Assembly: GCA_045644725.1 (NCBI GenBank)
Contig: JAZRHK010000104.1
Coordinates: forward strand, 1-16,717
Reading direction: 5' to 3'
DNA length: 16,717 nucleotides
Source: CAAGNP01 sp045644725
GTDB lineage: Bacteria > Bacteroidota > Bacteroidia > Bacteroidales > UBA932
Shown here: positions 13,907 to 16,717 of the stretch, piece by piece
Layout: each line of letters begins with the position of its first letter
Position numbering within the stretch: the stretch's first letter is position 1
The notes under the pieces: model-generated
Databases searched by the model: none
Told to the model about the DNA's origin: nothing
Seen by the model: the letters and a program-made list of their open reading frames with translations, nothing else
Position numbers and translations under genes: made by a program

Positions 13907-15586
13907 CTAGTCCAAGAACAGCATCTTATAATACTTAGCTGTAAGTTTCTCACCTGTAGCCCTTTCAATCATATCATTCCACTCGTATCTCATACCCGGT
14001 TTGAATACAGACTCCTGTAGCCAAGCACCGATACCCTCTGGATTTACAGTATAACAGTCATATTTCATATCATTCGACCCGGTAATATTTGTCACAATAT
14101 AATATTGGAACTGAGCTGCCAACAATGCACCCAACTGATAATTGTGGTAGTAGCAAGGATATAGTGCAATATGGATTTTTGATGCCCAGTCAGGTTCATT
14201 TCTACCTTCAGGCCTTTTCATCATCTGATATTTCTCCACTATATCCCACCAAAGTTTGTTCAAATCCTGCTCAGGATTTGCATACATCTCTTTTTCGAAA
14301 CGATACACCACCTGAGTCCAGCGGGAAAAGACAAGTTGTTGCAATCTGTAAGATTTGAAACAATCATCCTTGATTTTATTCTTTTCACTTTCAGATATTC
14401 CAAGATTCAACTGCATCCATTCAGGATTGCGTGACAATCTCTCAAACAGCATAGCCACAGCCTCTGTAGTAAAAGTATGTGCAGCATCCCTGAGAATATA
14501 TGGATTTTCCGGAAAATCGTGTCCCTGGGCATACACCGCATGGCCAAATTCGTGAAGCATTGTACTCATCCATTGCTCATTCTCAGCAACATTACAAAGA
14601 ACCCTGATATCCCCTTCACCGTCAATATCAGTGCAATAGGCATGCTGATTCTTCTTTGGCTTCGGATACAAATCACTGTTTTCCATAATTTTCTCCACAT
14701 CCATACCAAGACTTCTGTAGAAATTCGTTGTCAGAGACTCCTGATTCTTGCCCACATAGTACTTGTCAAGGTCCACAGGGTATAGATTTGGTGCCTCCTG
14801 GAAAAATCTGTTCTGATAATGCCAAGGCATAAGTTTCTCCTTGGGAAGATTATATCTCTTGGCAAACTGCTCGTCCATCTCTCCCTTCAAGGCAGCAAAA
14901 CCTCCTCTGGTCATCTCATCCAGTTCGTCAAACAGAGCTGAAATCTCCTCCGGATCCTGACCGGAAAGTTTAAGGCTCATAGTATGATAGTTATCAAAAC
15001 CAAGTTCATTGGCCACCTTATTTCTGAGGCGAATAATTTCAAGGACATCCTCTGCCACTGCACTACCTATAGCTTTATGGGCTTTCCAGACTGCCTCGAG
15101 GTCTTTGTTGTTGGTAGACTTGCGGAGCACCTCTTCCACTTTATTGTCATCAATATCTTTACCTTTATAAACTGCCCTGAACTCAGAGTACTTCATCTCC
15201 AATGCAGCCTCTTTCTCAATAATAAGATTCAAAAGCGCTGTATCTGCCTGATTACTGAGGAAAGAGTCATACAAAACATCCAGTTGCCTCTTGAGGAGTG
15301 GATCTTCCACCTTACCGCTCTCCTTGATCTCTTTTAATTTATTGAATGTCTCCTTATTGGAGAAAATCTCAGTCATCTTGACACTGGCTTCTGAATACTT
15401 CTGAAACTCAGCAGGGTCCCCAGTGATGGTACCATTCCAATAAGCCAATCCTGACTCTGTCCTTAGAGGGATCATTTTGGCCTCTACATCTTTAATAATC
15501 TTAGATAATTCCATCTCATTTCTATTTGTGCAGCCAGTAGTCAACAAGACAAATGCCGCCAAAGACATAAACAATATTCTTTTCAT
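13907..15586 (-). CDS. Zinc metallopeptidase lipoprotein (M3/M2-type oligopeptidase or peptidyl-dipeptidase)
   Basis: Gluzincin peptidase of 559 residues. The zinc motif is MLHEFGHAVYAQ with His345, Glu346 and His349, and the third ligand is Glu375 in FTTEAVAMLFERL, the M3/M2 arrangement. A large helical N-terminal part precedes it and PWHYQNRFFQ lies around 254-263. The C-terminal part has LYPCYYHNYQLGALLAAQFQ, a His/Tyr-rich stretch as in substrate-binding regions of M3 and ACE-like M2 enzymes. I cannot decide between the two families by eye. The N terminus is a lipoprotein signal, MKRILFMSLAAFVLLTTGC with Cys19, so it is anchored to the inner or outer membrane on the periplasmic side; the -3 residue is Thr rather than Leu. 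It has its own promoter at 15607-15614 and follows the cyclo-ligase gene by 33 nt. Confidence 0.87.
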   Translation of the reverse strand: MKRILFMSLAAFVLLTTGCTNRNEMELSKIIKDVEAKMIPLRTESGLAYWNGTITGDPAEFQKYSEASVKMTEIFSNKETFNKLKEIKESGKVEDPLLKRQLDVLYDSFLSNQADTALLNLIIEKEAALEMKYSEFRAVYKGKDIDDNKVEEVLRKSTNNKDLEAVWKAHKAIGSAVAEDVLEIIRLRNKVANELGFDNYHTMSLKLSGQDPEEISALFDELDEMTRGGFAALKGEMDEQFAKRYNLPKEKLMPWHYQNRFFQEAPNLYPVDLDKYYVGKNQESLTTNFYRSLGMDVEKIMENSDLYPKPKKNQHAYCTDIDGEGDIRVLCNVAENEQWMSTMLHEFGHAVYAQGHDFPENPYILRDAAHTFTTEAVAMLFERLSRNPEWMQLNLGISESEKNKIKDDCFKSYRLQQLVFSRWTQVVYRFEKEMYANPEQDLNKLWWDIVEKYQMMKRPEGRNEPDWASKIHIALYPCYYHNYQLGALLAAQFQYYIVTNITGSNDMKYDCYTVNPEGIGAWLQESVFKPGMRYEWNDMIERATGEKLTAKYYKMLFLD

Positions 15587-15606
15587 ATTTATAAGGTATT
15601 TGCATA

Positions 15607-15614
15607 CAAAAATA
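15607..15614 (-). promoter_or_regulatory. Candidate -7 box for the metallopeptidase gene
   Basis: TATTTTTG on the minus strand, 20 nt before the ATG at 15586, in the 33-nt gap after the cyclo-ligase stop. A TTTG lies 13 nt upstream of it, which is too close for a canonical -33 element. Confidence 0.45.
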
Positions 15615-15619
15615 ACAAT

Positions 15620-16174
15620 CTAACTTTCAAATATAGCACTTTGAGTCACCACCATATCAAGTTTTCTGTCGAATATTTCGACAGGCACCTTATCCACTAT
15701 CTGAAAATCGAAAGCCAAACCCACCAGAGGGGCCTCCAAAGAGGGTATCAACCTATCATAAAAGCCCTTTCCCCTACCAAGTCTATAACAATCTGAATCA
15801 AATGCAACACCCGGGATCACAGCCAATTCCACCTCTTTAGGATCAACAGTAGCTGCATCAGGGGAGGGTTCAGGAATCCCTTTATAACCTGGTACAATTT
15901 TATCAGGAGAAAACTCCTTCAAGACCAAATCATCACCCACCACCAGAGGCAAGACAATCCTTTTCCCGCCATGCCATCTCTCTAAAAATTCCGATGTCTG
16001 CACTTCATCAGGAAGAGCGTGATATATAAGTATGGTCTTTGCAGATTTGAAGACATCAAGCTTCTCAAGGTGTTTGCAAATTCTGTCCGAAGCTGCACAT
16101 TTCCAATTGATGTCATACCTATTTTTCAACTCAGCTACAGCTCTTCTGAGAAGTTTCTTCTGCTCTGTAATCAT
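15620..16174 (-). CDS. 5-formyltetrahydrofolate cyclo-ligase
   Basis: ATP-dependent conversion of 5-formyl-THF to 5,10-methenyl-THF, returning the stored folate to one-carbon metabolism in the cytoplasm (MTHFS; ygfA/fau in E. coli). 184 residues. The family signature GRGKGFYDR is at 133-141, following LAVIPGVAFDSDCYRLG; the N-terminal basic helix ITEQKKLLRRAVAE and the YHALPDEVQT strand region also fit. Two in-frame ATGs exist, 16186 and 16174. I chose 16174: the -7 box at 16201-16194 puts the transcript start near 16187, which would make the first ATG leaderless, and GGGAAA lies before the second. The metallopeptidase gene follows in the same direction but with its own promoter. Confidence 0.94.
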   Translation of the reverse strand: MITEQKKLLRRAVAELKNRYDINWKCAASDRICKHLEKLDVFKSAKTILIYHALPDEVQTSEFLERWHGGKRIVLPLVVGDDLVLKEFSPDKIVPGYKGIPEPSPDAATVDPKEVELAVIPGVAFDSDCYRLGRGKGFYDRLIPSLEAPLVGLAFDFQIVDKVPVEIFDRKLDMVVTQSAIFES

Positions 16175-16193
16175 TAAATTTCCCATAACTGAA

Positions 16194-16201
16194 CAAATTT
16201 A
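16194..16201 (-). promoter_or_regulatory. Candidate -7 box for the cyclo-ligase gene
   Basis: TAAATTTG on the minus strand matches TAnnTTTG and lies 20 nt before the chosen start at 16174. No good -33 element. The region upstream is shared with the divergent TSCPD gene. Confidence 0.5.
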
Positions 16202-16220
16202 CTAATTTTGGAGAAAAGAA

Positions 16221-16514
16221 ATGAATATGGGAAAAATTATAGGTAAGATTGATGGAGGAGACAACACATTCACAATCCAATATCAAACAGATGCAGAGGT
16301 CTGCTCTCAAATAATAACCATCACTGTCAAAGGTGACACGATTGAAAATGCACAATATATTGGAGGATGCAGTGGGAACACACAAGGCATCAGTGCACTG
16401 ATCAAAGGGATGAAGATAAGCGAAGCAATAACTCGTCTTGAAGGTATCAGATGTGGAAGAAAATCTACATCCTGTCCGGATCAACTGGCAAAAGCTCTAA
16501 AGGACCTTCTCTAA
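16221..16514 (+). CDS. TSCPD-domain protein, TIGR03905 family, function unknown
   Basis: 97-residue protein made of one TSCPD domain, the domain also found at the C terminus of B12-dependent ribonucleotide reductases. The stand-alone proteins have no established function. Visible marks: EVCSQIITITV with Cys28, GGCSGNTQGISALIKGM with Cys50, and IRCGRKSTSCPDQLAKAL with Cys78 and Cys85. The four cysteines are the family's conserved set and could bind a metal, which is inference. The ATG at 16221 has GGAG 7 nt upstream, an unusually good Shine-Dalgarno for this genome; a second ATG is two codons later. A TAATTTTG at 16203-16210 resembles a -7 box but overlaps that ribosome site, so the real promoter is probably further upstream. 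A clear terminator follows at 16522. Confidence 0.88.
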   Translation: MNMGKIIGKIDGGDNTFTIQYQTDAEVCSQIITITVKGDTIENAQYIGGCSGNTQGISALIKGMKISEAITRLEGIRCGRKSTSCPDQLAKALKDLL

Positions 16515-16521
16515 CACGTAT

Positions 16522-16553
16522 AAATCCTCGCCACCTCGGCGGGGATTTTTATT
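16522..16553 (+). terminator. Intrinsic terminator after the TSCPD gene
   Basis: AAATCCTCGCC (16522-16532) pairs with GGCGGGGATTT (16538-16548) over 11 positions including one G-T, loop ACCTC, followed by a T-rich run. It starts 8 nt after the stop codon. Confidence 0.85.
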
Positions 16554-16575
16554 TATAAAACAAACATCAGCACTC

Positions 16576-16608
16576 AAAAAAAAGCCTCCAGGTTTTTCAA
16601 CCTGAAGG
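16576..16608 (-). terminator. Intrinsic terminator for a transcript entering from the right
   Basis: Minus strand: CCTTCAGGTT (16608-16599), loop GAAA, AACCTGGAGG (16594-16585), then C and eight T down to 16576. Ten pairs with one G-T. It implies a minus-strand gene beyond the right edge, convergent with the TSCPD gene. Confidence 0.75.
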
Positions 16609-16717
16609 TTACGGAGTGAAACGACTGAAGTCCCCCTATCTAAGGGGGATTTAGGGGTCGTGAGCGGAGAAGAGAAGATCCTGTGGATCTTCTCAGCGAG
16701 CAGTAAACACCCAGCTT
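16609..16717. repeat. Palindrome-rich noncoding stretch, repeat-like
   Basis: No gene is visible. It holds TCCCCCT (16631-16637) facing AGGGGGA (16643-16649), flanked by ACGAC (16621-16625) and GTCGT (16656-16660) as an outer inverted pair, and then a perfect 10-bp hairpin, GAGAAGATCC (16672-16681) with GGATCTTCTC (16685-16694) around a 3-nt loop. The make-up resembles short extragenic repeat elements, but only one copy is in view. The element may continue past the edge. Confidence 0.4.

Noticed and set aside
16203..16210. TAATTTTG as -7 box of the TSCPD gene
   Set aside because: Its last G is the first base of the GGAG ribosome site, so a transcript from it would lack that site; left as a note only.

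Overview
The window looks like chromosome of a Bacteroidales-type Bacteroidetes. Several intergenic regions carry the Bacteroidetes -7 hexamer family TAnnTTTG, Shine-Dalgarno sequences are weak, and gene families match that phylum: SSS-type MurNAc-region transporter, DUF1460 amidase-like protein, short-form S-adenosylhomocysteinase. I cannot name the genus. There is no phage, insertion sequence or CRISPR array.

Layout, left to right. (1) 1-2242, minus strand: a promoter inside the 3' end of mntP drives corA and then ahcY, the latter cut by the window edge. The roughly 200-nt corA leader holds nested inverted repeats reaching the corA start and a 29-codon cysteine-rich ORF. (2) 2253-6707, minus: an operon murK, murQ, recR, SSS symporter, mntP, read as MurNAc salvage without a PTS plus recombination repair and manganese export. 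(3) 6733-9202, minus: pyrG followed 1 nt later by an exported glutaminyl cyclase of the plant type. The PyrG glutaminase domain lacks all three catalytic-triad residues. (4) 9192-11970, plus: acyl-ACP thioesterase, steroid 5-alpha-reductase homologue and single-domain Old Yellow Enzyme, tightly spaced; the last two resemble the 5AR/5BR pair of gut Bacteroidales bile-acid clusters. (5) 11967-13165, minus: DUF1460 protein downstream of the RNase P RNA gene. (6) 13179-13857, plus: HAD phosphatase. (7) 13907-16201, minus: 5-formyl-THF cyclo-ligase and a zinc-metallopeptidase lipoprotein. (8) 16221-16553, plus: a TSCPD-domain protein and its terminator. (9) 16576-16717: a minus-strand terminator and a palindrome-rich noncoding stretch.

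The points that most deserve a second look are the triad-less CTP synthase, the corA leader, and the thioesterase/5-alpha-reductase/OYE operon. Metabolic links between blocks (for example peptidoglycan recycling by MurK/MurQ/symporter and the DUF1460 protein) are inference from family knowledge.
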